From Deltaproteobacteria bacterium (GTDB lineage Bacteria; Desulfobacterota; Desulfobacteria; Desulfobacterales; Desulfobacteraceae): a DNA stretch of 7,221 bases. The notes beneath the pieces are model-generated. The model was given only the letters and a program-made list of their open reading frames with translations, had not been told where the DNA came from and made no database searches. A program made the position numbers and the translations under genes. This document shows positions 1 to 6,141 of the stretch, piece after piece. Positions within the stretch are counted from its first letter, which is position 1. Every line of letters starts with the position of its first letter. The DNA lies in NCBI GenBank assembly GCA_003647385.1, contig QMMT01000097.1, forward strand, positions 1 through 7,221, written 5' to 3'.

Positions 1-2
1 AC

Positions 3-92
3 ATTATTGTGGACCAAAAGACCATTTTTTCAAAGCACCAGGCAAAACGATTCCCGGATGACGATGAAATCATCAAACTGATCAAAAAATAG
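3..92 (+). CDS. C-terminal fragment of an Rdx-family (SelW/SelT/SelH-like) redox protein, 5' end outside window
   Basis: The reading frame is open from the window edge for 29 codons and ends at TAG 90-92. The peptide contains VDQKTIFSK and then KRFPDDDEIIKLIKK. This fits the end of Rdx-family thioredoxin-like proteins, where a strand with V-D-G-x-x-x-F-S-K is followed by G/K-R-F-P and a short helix with a basic end. Family members carry an N-terminal CxxU or CxxC redox motif, and many in sulfate-reducing deltaproteobacteria use selenocysteine. That motif lies outside the window, so whether this is a selenoprotein cannot be decided here. The two other plus-strand frames stop within about the first 80 bases and look random. 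The call rests on a short but characteristic tail, so it is probable rather than certain. Confidence 0.68.
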   Translation: MIVDQKTIFSKHQAKRFPDDDEIIKLIKK

Positions 93-132
93 ATGCTGAC
101 AGCGAGTATAGTATTGTAGCCTGGGAGTAAAA

Positions 133-170
133 CTTAAAAAGGCTGCCTGGTTTAAGCAGCCTTGTTTAAG
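133..170 (+). terminator. Hairpin after the Rdx gene, probable weak terminator
   Basis: AAGGCTGC (139-146) pairs perfectly with GCAGCCTT (156-163) across a 9-base loop. The stem extends outward by CTTAAA (133-138) with TTTAAG (165-170), leaving G164 bulged. It lies about 40 bases past the Rdx stop codon, the usual place for a terminator. The following T-run is poor (only GTTT, inside the outer stem), so it may be an inefficient or factor-dependent terminator, or an RNA 3'-end stabiliser. Confidence 0.5.
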
Positions 171-489
171 AAAAGGAAAAAAAGATGAAAAAATTAATTT
201 TTTTTATATGTTAGTATTTTATAAAGCAATTCCTGTGCCATCCTTTTTAATAGAATCATATTAAAAACCCAAAACCATTGTTGGCCAGTCTTTTTGAAAG
301 ATTATTTTTTTTATTTTACTAAAATGACAATAGTATCAACGGTTTCCTGCGGCATCAAAAGTTCAAAGATATAAACTCTATAGGTTGTTCAAATGTTGGA
401 TATAATTATAACTTATAGAAATAATTGAATAAATAATTTATTACGTATGGTTCAAAATTTTGAACTATTCAAATCAGGAGATGAATGAT
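171..489. other. Gene-free AT-rich region between convergent Rdx and ahcY
   Basis: About 320 bases with no convincing coding region in any frame. It contains long A and T runs and TATAAT-like strings without a well-spaced -35 box. A GTTCAAA motif occurs three times on the plus strand, and its reverse occurs inside a 16-bp palindrome (separate entry). The flanking genes point toward each other, so it is not an obvious promoter region for either. It could hold a small RNA or the relic of a lost gene; neither is shown. Confidence 0.6.
450..465. repeat. Perfect 16-bp palindrome containing the GTTCAAA motif
   Basis: GTTCAAAATTTTGAAC reads the same on both strands. The half-site GTTCAAA also occurs alone at 361-367 and 387-393. 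A palindrome with an AT-only centre and extra half-sites nearby resembles a protein-binding operator cluster, but no promoter or gene start is next to it, so the role is unknown. Confidence 0.55.
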
Positions 490-544
490 CTACCAGTGGG
501 TGAAAAATTCTTTTATTTCGCCCACTGGTAGAAATAAAAGAATT
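490..544 (-). terminator. Overlapping inverted repeats at the 3' end of ahcY, probable terminator structure
   Basis: There are two stems that cannot form together as simple hairpins. First, 506-519 (AATTCTTTTATTTC) is perfectly complementary to 531-544, which overlaps the ahcY stop codon; on the minus strand this stem is followed by a short T-run. Second, CTACCAGTGGG (490-500) is perfectly complementary to 521-531, and inner pairs around 502-505/516-519 extend it. As minus-strand RNA, either could end or protect the ahcY transcript. The first looks more like a terminator because of the T-run, although its stem is AT-rich. Confidence 0.55.
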
Positions 545-1988
545 AATACTTGTAGATATCTGTTTTAAAAGGTCCGTTAATGGGAATACCCAGATAATCT
601 GACTGCTCCTGAGTCAACCGGGTCAGGTTCACGGAAAGGTTTTTCAAGTGTAGTCTTGCCACTTCTTCATCCAGTTCCTTGGGCAGTGTGAAAACTTTTA
701 TCTCAAGATCTTCTTTGGCCAGTTTGATCTGGGCCAGGGTCTGGTTTGAAAAACTATTACTCATTACAAAACTTGGGTGCCCTGTGGCACAGCCTAAATT
801 CACAAGTCTTCCTTCAGCAAGGACTATGACAGATCGTCCCGATTCCAATGTCCACTTATCCACCTGGGGCTTAATAGTTGTTTTTATGGCTTTAGGGTGG
901 TTATCCAGATAACTCATTTCAATTTCATTATCAAAATGCCCAATGTTGCAAATAATGGATTCATCTTTCATTTGTTCAATGTGGGCACCCTTGATAACAT
1001 GGTAATTCCCAGTGGCTGTCACAAAAATGTCCCCATGGAGAACAGCCTCTTCCATTGTTACCACCCTGTAGCCTTCCATGGCTGCCTGGAGTGCACAAAT
1101 CGGATCAATTTCCGTAACCCAGACAATGGCGCCATACCCTTTCATGGATGCAGCACATCCTTTGCCCACATCACCATAACCGGCCACAATAACTGTTTTG
1201 CCGGCAAGCATAATATCGGTTGCTCTTTTAATCCCATCCGCAAGAGATTCCCTGCATCCATAAAGATTATCAAACTTGGATTTGGTTACTGAATCATTTA
1301 CATTGATGGCCGGAAAAAGCAGTTCATTTTTTTCGGCAAGCTGATACAGTCTGTGAACACCGGTGGTTGTCTCTTCTGATACACCCCTGATTTTTTTAGC
1401 AATCCGAGTCCATTTTCCCGGATCTTCAGCAACGCTTACCCGCAACCGATCCAGCAGAAATTTTTCATCCAGACTGTGGGTTTCATTTTCAAGCAGGGAA
1501 GGATCTTTTTCTACTTTAACCCCCTGGTGAACATAAAGGGTTGCATCCCCGCCATCATCAACAATCATATCGGGTCCGGAACCATCCGGCCAGATCAACG
1601 CCTGTTCTGTGCACCACCAGAATTCTTCAAGGCTTTCACCTTTCCAGGCAAATACTGCGGCTGATCCTTTTTGTGCAATAGCAGCCGCGGCATGATCCTG
1701 GGTTGAAAAAATATTGCAGGTTGCCCATCGGATATCAGCACCCAGCTCATAGAGGGTATCAATCAGCATGGCGGTCTGAATAGTCATATGAAGACTGCCC
1801 ATAATTTTCAAACCTTTGAAAGGCTTCTGGGGACCATATTTTTTTCTGATAGCCATCAACCCCGGCATCTCTTTTTCTGAAAGCTGCATGTCTTTGTGAC
1901 CCTCTTCTGCAAGGGAAATATCCGTAATCTTATATTTCAAACTAAGATCAAGATCTATAGTTGAATCATCTTTACCCGGTTGTGACAT
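543..1988 (-). CDS. ahcY: S-adenosylhomocysteine hydrolase (adenosylhomocysteinase)
   Basis: A cytosolic NAD-dependent enzyme that reversibly splits S-adenosylhomocysteine into homocysteine and adenosine, removing the inhibitory product of methyl transfer. The 481-residue protein is full length. The NAD-binding Rossmann loop is GYGDVGKG at residues 270-277. HFDNEI (351-356) and [11 protein letters not shown] (403-413) are family signatures, and the C-terminal IYKY fits the conserved tail that reaches into the partner subunit's NAD site. Residues about 155-200 carry the extra catalytic-domain segment found in plant and many proteobacterial enzymes and absent from the shorter mammalian form. 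The start is supported by AAGGAG 7 bases upstream of ATG. It lies downstream of metK on the same strand, but a strong terminator and a separate promoter lie between them, so it is probably transcribed on its own. The leader has a perfect dyad. Identification is secure. Confidence 0.98.
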   Translation of the reverse strand: MSQPGKDDSTIDLDLSLKYKITDISLAEEGHKDMQLSEKEMPGLMAIRKKYGPQKPFKGLKIMGSLHMTIQTAMLIDTLYELGADIRWATCNIFSTQDHAAAAIAQKGSAAVFAWKGESLEEFWWCTEQALIWPDGSGPDMIVDDGGDATLYVHQGVKVEKDPSLLENETHSLDEKFLLDRLRVSVAEDPGKWTRIAKKIRGVSEETTTGVHRLYQLAEKNELLFPAINVNDSVTKSKFDNLYGCRESLADGIKRATDIMLAGKTVIVAGYGDVGKGCAASMKGYGAIVWVTEIDPICALQAAMEGYRVVTMEEAVLHGDIFVTATGNYHVIKGAHIEQMKDESIICNIGHFDNEIEMSYLDNHPKAIKTTIKPQVDKWTLESGRSVIVLAEGRLVNLGCATGHPSFVMSNSFSNQTLAQIKLAKEDLEIKVFTLPKELDEEVARLHLKNLSVNLTRLTQEQSDYLGIPINGPFKTDIYKY

Positions 1989-2022
1989 CTTATTACTCCT
2001 TGATTAATTTTAATTTAAATAT

Positions 2023-2046
2023 ACATATCAAAGTATATTGATATGT
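2023..2046 (-). promoter_or_regulatory. Perfect 9-bp dyad in the ahcY leader, candidate operator or leader hairpin
   Basis: ACATATCAA (2023-2031) and TTGATATGT (2038-2046) are perfect inverted repeats separated by six bases. The dyad lies between the ahcY -10 candidate and the Shine-Dalgarno sequence, roughly +6 to +29 from the expected transcript start. A symmetric site just downstream of a promoter suits a repressor operator; as RNA it would be a 9-bp AT-rich hairpin. It does not match a riboswitch I recognise. Confidence 0.5.
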
Positions 2047-2058
2047 TGTTTTCTATCC

Positions 2059-2087
2059 AAAATACAGATATTGATTGATAATGTCAA
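2059..2087 (-). promoter_or_regulatory. Sigma70-like promoter of ahcY
   Basis: On the minus strand a perfect TTGACA -35 box (2082-2087) is separated by 17 bases from TATTTT (2059-2064), which matches the -10 consensus at four of six positions. The expected transcript start is near 2052, giving a leader of about 60 bases. The -35 box abuts the T-tract of the metK terminator, so ahcY has its own start straight after metK transcription ends. Confidence 0.55.
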
Positions 2088-2136
2088 TAAAAAAACCCAT
2101 CCCAAGCTTTGATTTCACGCCTGGGATGGGTTTTAA
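2088..2136 (-). terminator. Strong intrinsic terminator of metK
   Basis: AAAACCCATCCCA (2092-2104) is perfectly complementary to TGGGATGGGTTTT (2122-2134), a 13-bp stem with a GC-rich core. On the minus strand it is followed at once by a run of T residues ending in TTTATT. It begins about 28 bases past the metK stop codon. On the plus strand the T-run is short, so action in that direction would be weaker, and no plus-strand gene leads into it. Confidence 0.88.
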
Positions 2137-2161
2137 AAATAATTTGTTCCTGGAAATTATG

Positions 2162-3334
2162 TTAGATTCCGGCCAATTCCTTTATCTGCTCTGCTTTGTC
2201 TGTCCTTTCCCAGTAAAAATCAGGATCTTTTCTACCGAAATGTCCATATGAAGAAGTTTTTCTATAAATCGGACGAAGAAGATCAAGGGTTTCGATAATC
2301 GCAGCAGGCCTTAAATCAAATACATTTTTAACAATCTCAACTGCTTTGGTTTCTGATATTTTTCCGGTCCCCATAAAATCAACAAGAAGAGAAACAGGCT
2401 GTGCCACGCCAATGGCATAGGCCACCTGGACTTCGCATTTATCGGCAATACCTGATGCAACCAGGTTCTTTGCCACATATCTTCCCATATATGACGCACT
2501 CCTGTCTACTTTTGAAGGATCTTTTCCTGAAAAACAGCCGCCGCCATGACTGCCCTGTCCACCATAGGTATCCACAATAATCTTTCTGCCGGTAACACCG
2601 CAATCTCCCATGGGGCCCCCCACAACGAACCGCCCTGTGGGATTAACAAAAAATTTTGTATCACCGTCTATCATCTCTTCGGGAATCACCTTTTTAATGA
2701 CTTCCTTTATAATGGCAGATTTTAAATCCCCATAAGACACATCAGGAGAATGCTGGCTTGAAACAACAACCGTATCCACTCTTTTGGGCCGGCCATTGAC
2801 ATATTCAATGGTGACCTGGGATTTTCCATCCGGTCTTAAAAAATCAAGGGCACCGTTTTTTCTAACCTGGGTCAACCGTTTGGCCAGCTTATGGGCATAA
2901 ATGAGCGGCATGGGCATCAACTCCGGTGTTTCGTTGGTTGCAAACCCAAACATCGAACCCTGATCACCTGCGCCCTGCTCCTTGTAAAGGCCCTCACCTT
3001 CATCAACACCCTGGGCAATATCAATTGATTGTTGATCAATACTGGTAATAACCGAGCATGTCTGCCAGTCAAATCCCATGCTGGAAGAATTATACCCAAT
3101 ATCTTTGATAGTATTCCTGACTACATTCGGTATATCCACATAACAATCAGTTGTGATTTCGCCTGCAACCATTGCAAGCCCCGTTGTGACCAGTGTCTCG
3201 CAGGCAACCCTGCATTTTTTATCCTCAGCCATGATGGCATCAAGGATGCCGTCCGATATGGCATCTGCCACTTTATCAGGATGACCTTCTGTTACAGACT
3301 CAGATGTAAACATGAAAGATTGTTTTTCTGACAT
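2162..3334 (-). CDS. metK: S-adenosylmethionine synthetase (methionine adenosyltransferase)
   Basis: A cytosolic enzyme that makes S-adenosylmethionine from methionine and ATP, releasing phosphate and pyrophosphate. The 390-residue length is typical of bacterial MetK. HPDK at residues 18-21 contains the catalytic ATP/metal-binding histidine and aspartate. [12 protein letters not shown] (121-132) is the first family signature, with F where Y is common. The glycine-rich phosphate-binding loop GGGCFSGKD (264-272) is the second. All three core domains appear intact. ATG at 3334 is supported by AAGGAG six bases upstream. The gene is followed by a strong terminator and preceded by its own promoter candidate, so it is probably a single-gene transcript. 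It supplies the substrate whose by-product is processed by the neighbouring ahcY. I found no SAM-riboswitch-like architecture in its short leader. Confidence 0.98.
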   Translation of the reverse strand: MSEKQSFMFTSESVTEGHPDKVADAISDGILDAIMAEDKKCRVACETLVTTGLAMVAGEITTDCYVDIPNVVRNTIKDIGYNSSSMGFDWQTCSVITSIDQQSIDIAQGVDEGEGLYKEQGAGDQGSMFGFATNETPELMPMPLIYAHKLAKRLTQVRKNGALDFLRPDGKSQVTIEYVNGRPKRVDTVVVSSQHSPDVSYGDLKSAIIKEVIKKVIPEEMIDGDTKFFVNPTGRFVVGGPMGDCGVTGRKIIVDTYGGQGSHGGGCFSGKDPSKVDRSASYMGRYVAKNLVASGIADKCEVQVAYAIGVAQPVSLLVDFMGTGKISETKAVEIVKNVFDLRPAAIIETLDLLRPIYRKTSSYGHFGRKDPDFYWERTDKAEQIKELAGI

Positions 3335-3398
3335 TACAAACTCCTTTTATATTTAGGATAATTATTTTATTCGTCAAATAACTTATATTCAGGCCTAA

Positions 3399-3427
3399 TT
3401 AATAAGGATTTATTCTCTTTTTGTCAA
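3399..3427 (-). promoter_or_regulatory. Sigma70-like promoter of metK
   Basis: On the minus strand a perfect TTGACA (3422-3427) is followed after 17 bases by TATTAA (3399-3404), four of six matches to the -10 consensus. The expected start is near 3392, giving a leader of about 58 bases. That is too short for the large SAM-I riboswitch class. An 8-bp inverted repeat, AAGTTTAA (3442-3449) with TTAAACTT (3478-3485), lies upstream; its meaning is unclear. Confidence 0.52.
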
Positions 3428-3505
3428 TGACACCGAAACGTAAGTTTAAGTCAATCGGATGAAATTGGAATCTTGGTTTAAACTTGATGATTGTTATTTT
3501 TGGAC

Positions 3506-4252
3506 TCAAATACCCAGATCCCTGTAATAGCTTTCGAGAATTTCAAAATCCATTGGGATGGTGATTATCTGGACTCCGATCAGCCCTCCTCGCAGAGTGA
3601 ATTCCAAAGTTCTTTCATCTCTGACCACAACAATGCTGATGGATTCTTCAACTTTGTACTTCTTGACATAATCAATCAATCTTCCGGCATTTGGTATTTT
3701 ATGACCATTGTAGGCAATTATATAATCATTGACTTCAAGTTGCACCATTTCTCCCTGAGAATCGGGCAACACTTTTTGAATCAGAACAGTGGTCGAATTG
3801 AATTTATTTGTATCCCGCTTTTTTGTGGTTTCATTTACCGACTCTAATGGTTTTTTTTTTGTAGTTTTATAAATTGAAGATGGTAAAACCGTTACATGTA
3901 TTAGCTGTTCTTCGTTGAATGTATAGGCATAATTCTTGATTTCCAGTAATTTTAAAAGTTTTAAAATTACATCCATTATGGAACCCGTATAGGAGAGTGT
4001 TATCTTATTATCCATAAATTTAGAAAAGCCGGTGAACTTTAGTGAATGTTCAGCTTCAAACTCTGAAATTATATATTTTAATTCCAGGTTATCAGCTTGA
4101 ATAGTAAGCAATCCATGATCTATTACTGATAGAGTGGAACTTTCTGCAGACACTTCTTTTTGAAGAATAGTGATTATCAGCACTCCACATAGAAAACTGA
4201 GTATGAATTGTGAAAACAGCCTAAAAAAATTTGTGTCTTTAAAAATATTCAT
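3506..4252 (-). CDS. Exported or membrane-anchored protein with secretin N-terminal (STN)-like and PDZ domains, function unknown
   Basis: The protein has 248 residues. Residues about 11-30 form a hydrophobic segment after a lysine/arginine-containing start, and VSA-ES near 34-38 could be a signal peptidase site, so it is probably periplasmic or anchored in the inner membrane. Residues about 46-123 (GLLTIQADNLELKYIISEF, then KITLSYTGSIMDVILKLL) resemble the small beta-alpha STN/N0 domain of secretins and TonB-dependent receptors, where a short domain matures through the ITL strand. A charged, threonine/lysine-rich linker spans about 128-150. Residues about 155-226 fit a PDZ domain: VLPDSQGEMVQLEVNDYIIAYNG, followed by a helix and a VVVRDERTLEFTLRG strand pair, as in GspC/PulC and DegS-type modules. 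There is no protease or secretin barrel. It may be a scaffold for a secretion or envelope complex, but no such genes are nearby. The start is not strongly fixed: GGGGAAG lies 10 bases upstream. Confidence 0.72.
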   Translation of the reverse strand: MNIFKDTNFFRLFSQFILSFLCGVLIITILQKEVSAESSTLSVIDHGLLTIQADNLELKYIISEFEAEHSLKFTGFSKFMDNKITLSYTGSIMDVILKLLKLLEIKNYAYTFNEEQLIHVTVLPSSIYKTTKKKPLESVNETTKKRDTNKFNSTTVLIQKVLPDSQGEMVQLEVNDYIIAYNGHKIPNAGRLIDYVKKYKVEESISIVVVRDERTLEFTLRGGLIGVQIITIPMDFEILESYYRDLGI

Positions 4253-4298
4253 CAGTATGATTCTTCCCCGGTATTATGGCAAACACAGTTAATCCTCT

Positions 4299-4304
4299 AT
4301 TATA
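4299..4304 (-). promoter_or_regulatory. Candidate -10 box for the STN-PDZ gene
   Basis: A perfect TATAAT on the minus strand, 47 bases before the gene's ATG, is suitably placed. No good -35 box lies 16-18 bases upstream; the best resemblance, TTGCTC, is about 20 bases away, so an activator or another sigma factor might be needed. A second TATAAT at 4339-4344 has an equally poor -35. In this AT-rich DNA such a hexamer can arise by chance. Confidence 0.3.
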
Positions 4305-4366
4305 TAACTCAAACTTGATTAAATGAGCAAGCTCTCAAATTATACTTAATTTAGTACATAAAGCAC

Positions 4367-4394
4367 TTGACAATTTTCTCATACATTTTATTCT
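4367..4394 (+). promoter_or_regulatory. Sigma70-like promoter of the adenosine kinase gene
   Basis: A perfect TTGACA (4367-4372) is followed after 16 bases by TATTCT (4389-4394), four of six matches to the -10 consensus. The expected start near 4401 leaves a leader of about 60 bases before ATG 4463. The same TTG could be read as an in-frame start codon, but a promoter role fits better. The divergent STN-PDZ gene shares this 210-base intergenic region. Confidence 0.48.
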
Positions 4395-4462
4395 TTGATA
4401 AAATTTTAAATAGGAATTTACTCAAAAGCCATGCCAATAATGCAACTATTCGTGGGGATACC

Positions 4463-5443
4463 ATGCCGAAAAAAAACATAACCAGAGTGACTGGAATCGG
4501 TTCTGCACTTGTTGATATTCTAATCAATGAATCTGACCAGTTTTTAACAAACCTTGGTAAAGAAAAAGGGGGGATGACCCTTGTAGAGAACGAGGATATC
4601 CAAGTCATTTTATCTAAATCAGACAAAACACCTATTGTTGTTCCAGGCGGTGCTGCCTGCAATACAATCGTCGGTATAGGCAGTCTTGGCGGTGATGCCA
4701 GATTTATCGGCAGACGAGGAGAAGATACATATGGCCGGACGTTTGAAAAACAAATATTAAAAAATAATGTTGAACCTGTGGTGTCAATTTCCAACTCTTT
4801 GACGGGTAAAGTTTTATCGGTTATTACACCGGACGCCCAGCGCTCCATGTTTACTTTTCTTGGTGCTTCCACAGAACTTGATCCAAAACTCATTACTGCT
4901 GACATGTTTAACGAGACCGCAATTTCCATGATCGAAGGATATCTTTTATTCAATAAGGATTTAATAATAGCAGCCCTGAAAGCTGCCAAAGATGCCGGGT
5001 CTCTTGTTGCCCTTGATCTTGCAAGCTTTGAAGTGGTCAATGCTTCCAGGGATATCCTTGAGGATATCGTAAAAAATTTTGTTGATATTCTCATTGCCAA
5101 TGAAGATGAAGCAAAAGCATATACCGGATACGATGATGAGCAAAAGGCCCTTGAAAGGTTATCACAACACGTCACATATGCTGTATTAAAAATTGGCAGA
5201 AGAGGTAGTTATGTCTCATTCAAAAATAATATCACAAGAATTGAGCCTCAATCAGGAAATGCCCCAAAAGATACAACCGGGGCTGGAGATCTATGGGCAG
5301 CTGGATTTCTTTTTGGGATTGCCCATGGATTTTCCATTGAAAAAAGTGGAAAAATTGCATCTGCCTGCGGCTATGAGGTCTGCCAGGTCATGGGGGCGCA
5401 AATTCCGGAACACGGCTGGGCAAGGATCAAAAAATTGATATAG
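4463..5443 (+). CDS. PfkB-family sugar/nucleoside kinase, probable adenosine kinase
   Basis: A cytosolic kinase of 326 residues in the ribokinase/PfkB superfamily. The N-terminal GIGSALVDILI begins the first strand and substrate site. PGGAACNTIVGIGSLGG and FIGRRGEDTYG form PfkB signature 1 (about residues 65-95). DTTGAGDLWAAGFLFG near the C-terminal third is signature 2, with the anion-hole GAG and catalytic aspartate. Adenosine kinase is the likely reaction (adenosine + ATP to AMP + ADP): the overall pattern recalls bacterial proteins given that name, and metK and ahcY lie close by, so adenosine would be a cycle by-product. Ribokinase or another nucleoside/sugar specificity is not excluded by sequence alone. 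I chose ATG 4463 rather than an upstream in-frame TTG at 4367: the extra 32 residues do not resemble the family, the TTG lies within the -35 box, and GTGGGG sits just before 4463. The gene ends 2 bases from the stop of the convergent transferase. Confidence 0.85.
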   Translation: MPKKNITRVTGIGSALVDILINESDQFLTNLGKEKGGMTLVENEDIQVILSKSDKTPIVVPGGAACNTIVGIGSLGGDARFIGRRGEDTYGRTFEKQILKNNVEPVVSISNSLTGKVLSVITPDAQRSMFTFLGASTELDPKLITADMFNETAISMIEGYLLFNKDLIIAALKAAKDAGSLVALDLASFEVVNASRDILEDIVKNFVDILIANEDEAKAYTGYDDEQKALERLSQHVTYAVLKIGRRGSYVSFKNNITRIEPQSGNAPKDTTGAGDLWAAGFLFGIAHGFSIEKSGKIASACGYEVCQVMGAQIPEHGWARIKKLI

Positions 5444-5445
5444 TA

Positions 5446-6141
5446 TCAGATTTTATTTTTATAAAATCCTGCCAGTCTTTCAGCTTTCATGCCGAGTAAA
5501 AACAGGATTAGAATTGTCCAGTTTCTCAAAGTGCAAAAAACAATGCCTTCTTTTTCCCATCTTCTTGAGGATGTAGATGTCCGACTTTTCAAAAATCTTA
5601 ATCTTCCCTTGTCCTTTTTTACGCTCCTCATCAGTTCAACATCTTCCATGATGGGAATCTCACGATATTGCCCAATACCAAAAAAATACTTTTTTCGGAT
5701 AAAAATTGCCTGGTCTCCATAGGGGATTTTTGTCATACGGGAACGAAGGGACGCTGTTTTTTCAATCACCCTGTAAGCAAGTCCTTTTCTATTAATGGCA
5801 AGATCGAATGCACCAACCTTAATGGATTGATCTTTCATAGTGTTCAGAATCTCATTCAAGGCATTTTCAGGCAAAATTGTATCAGAATGAAGAAACAAGA
5901 GAATTTTCCCGGAAGCCTTTTTTGCGCCACAATTCATCTGGATACCCCTTCCCGGAGGCGAACTTACGGTCATCACTTTTTGATTTTCAACGCATAAAAT
6001 AGTGGTTCTGTCCTCTTTGCCATCCACCACGATTATTTCCAATATTCCGCGGAAATTTTGTTGATAAACCTTTTTTATGGTCTTGTTGATCGTTTCCTGC
6101 TCATTTAAAACAGGAATAATAATGGATATATCAGTTTCCAT
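5446..6141 (-). CDS. Family 2 glycosyltransferase, 'rSAM/selenodomain-associated transferase 2' type (TIGR04283-like)
   Basis: A GT-A fold glycosyltransferase of 231 residues. ISIIIPVLNEQETI (5-18) is the nucleotide-sugar-binding start. EIIVVDGKED (35-44) supplies the first acidic site, in the shortened VVDG form used by this subfamily. GRGIQMNCGA (64-73) is a subfamily hallmark. HSDT (85-88) is the metal-binding DxD equivalent. YGDQAIFI (141-148), IMEDVEL (164-170) and TSSRRWEKEG (190-199) complete the pattern, and a hydrophobic stretch at 207-217 ends the protein. The start ATG lies inside the end of the upstream DUF2064 gene (11-bp overlap) with no clear Shine-Dalgarno sequence, suggesting translational coupling. 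Family members often occur beside a DUF2064 partner, as here, and were named for co-occurrence with a radical SAM protein with a selenocysteine-bearing domain. Donor and acceptor are unknown. Confidence 0.9.
   Translation of the reverse strand: METDISIIIPVLNEQETINKTIKKVYQQNFRGILEIIVVDGKEDRTTILCVENQKVMTVSSPPGRGIQMNCGAKKASGKILLFLHSDTILPENALNEILNTMKDQSIKVGAFDLAINRKGLAYRVIEKTASLRSRMTKIPYGDQAIFIRKKYFFGIGQYREIPIMEDVELMRSVKKDKGRLRFLKSRTSTSSRRWEKEGIVFCTLRNWTILILFLLGMKAERLAGFYKNKI
5449..5468. repeat. Perfect 8-bp hairpin at the convergent gene ends
   Basis: GATTTTAT (5449-5456) and ATAAAATC (5461-5468) are perfect inverted repeats around TTTT. The hairpin starts six bases past the adenosine kinase stop and lies inside the last codons of the convergent transferase. 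It has no GC core or following T-run, so as a terminator it would be weak. It is the only structure available to end the plus-strand transcript here. Confidence 0.4.

Noticed and set aside
185..214. Tiny open frame MKKLIFFIC after an AGGA-like sequence
   Set aside because: Only nine codons before TAG in A/T-run-rich DNA. It resembles the start of a signal peptide but nothing continues it in any frame, so chance is more likely than a leader peptide or gene relic.
2088..2136. Repeat or mobile-element end
   Set aside because: The perfect inverted repeat is fully explained as an intrinsic terminator after metK, with a T-tract on the correct strand and no transposase or target duplication.
1989..2161. 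SAH riboswitch upstream of ahcY
   Set aside because: The space between the metK terminator and the ahcY start is under 100 bases and AT-rich. I could not find the GC-rich conserved core of SAH riboswitches; only a simple dyad is present.
3335..3505. SAM riboswitch upstream of metK
   Set aside because: The predicted leader is about 58 bases, with no multi-stem junction or terminator/antiterminator pair visible.
4351..5175. Long minus-strand open frame (274 codons) opposite the kinase gene
   Set aside because: It is antisense to a strongly recognisable PfkB protein, is serine-rich with no family motif, and is an expected shadow of the real gene's codon use.
5446..6141. Frameshift or damage in the glycosyltransferase because VVDGKEDRT lacks the usual VVDGGSTDGT
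   Set aside because: All later motifs are in frame, length is normal, and this subfamily is known to include shortened VVDG variants.
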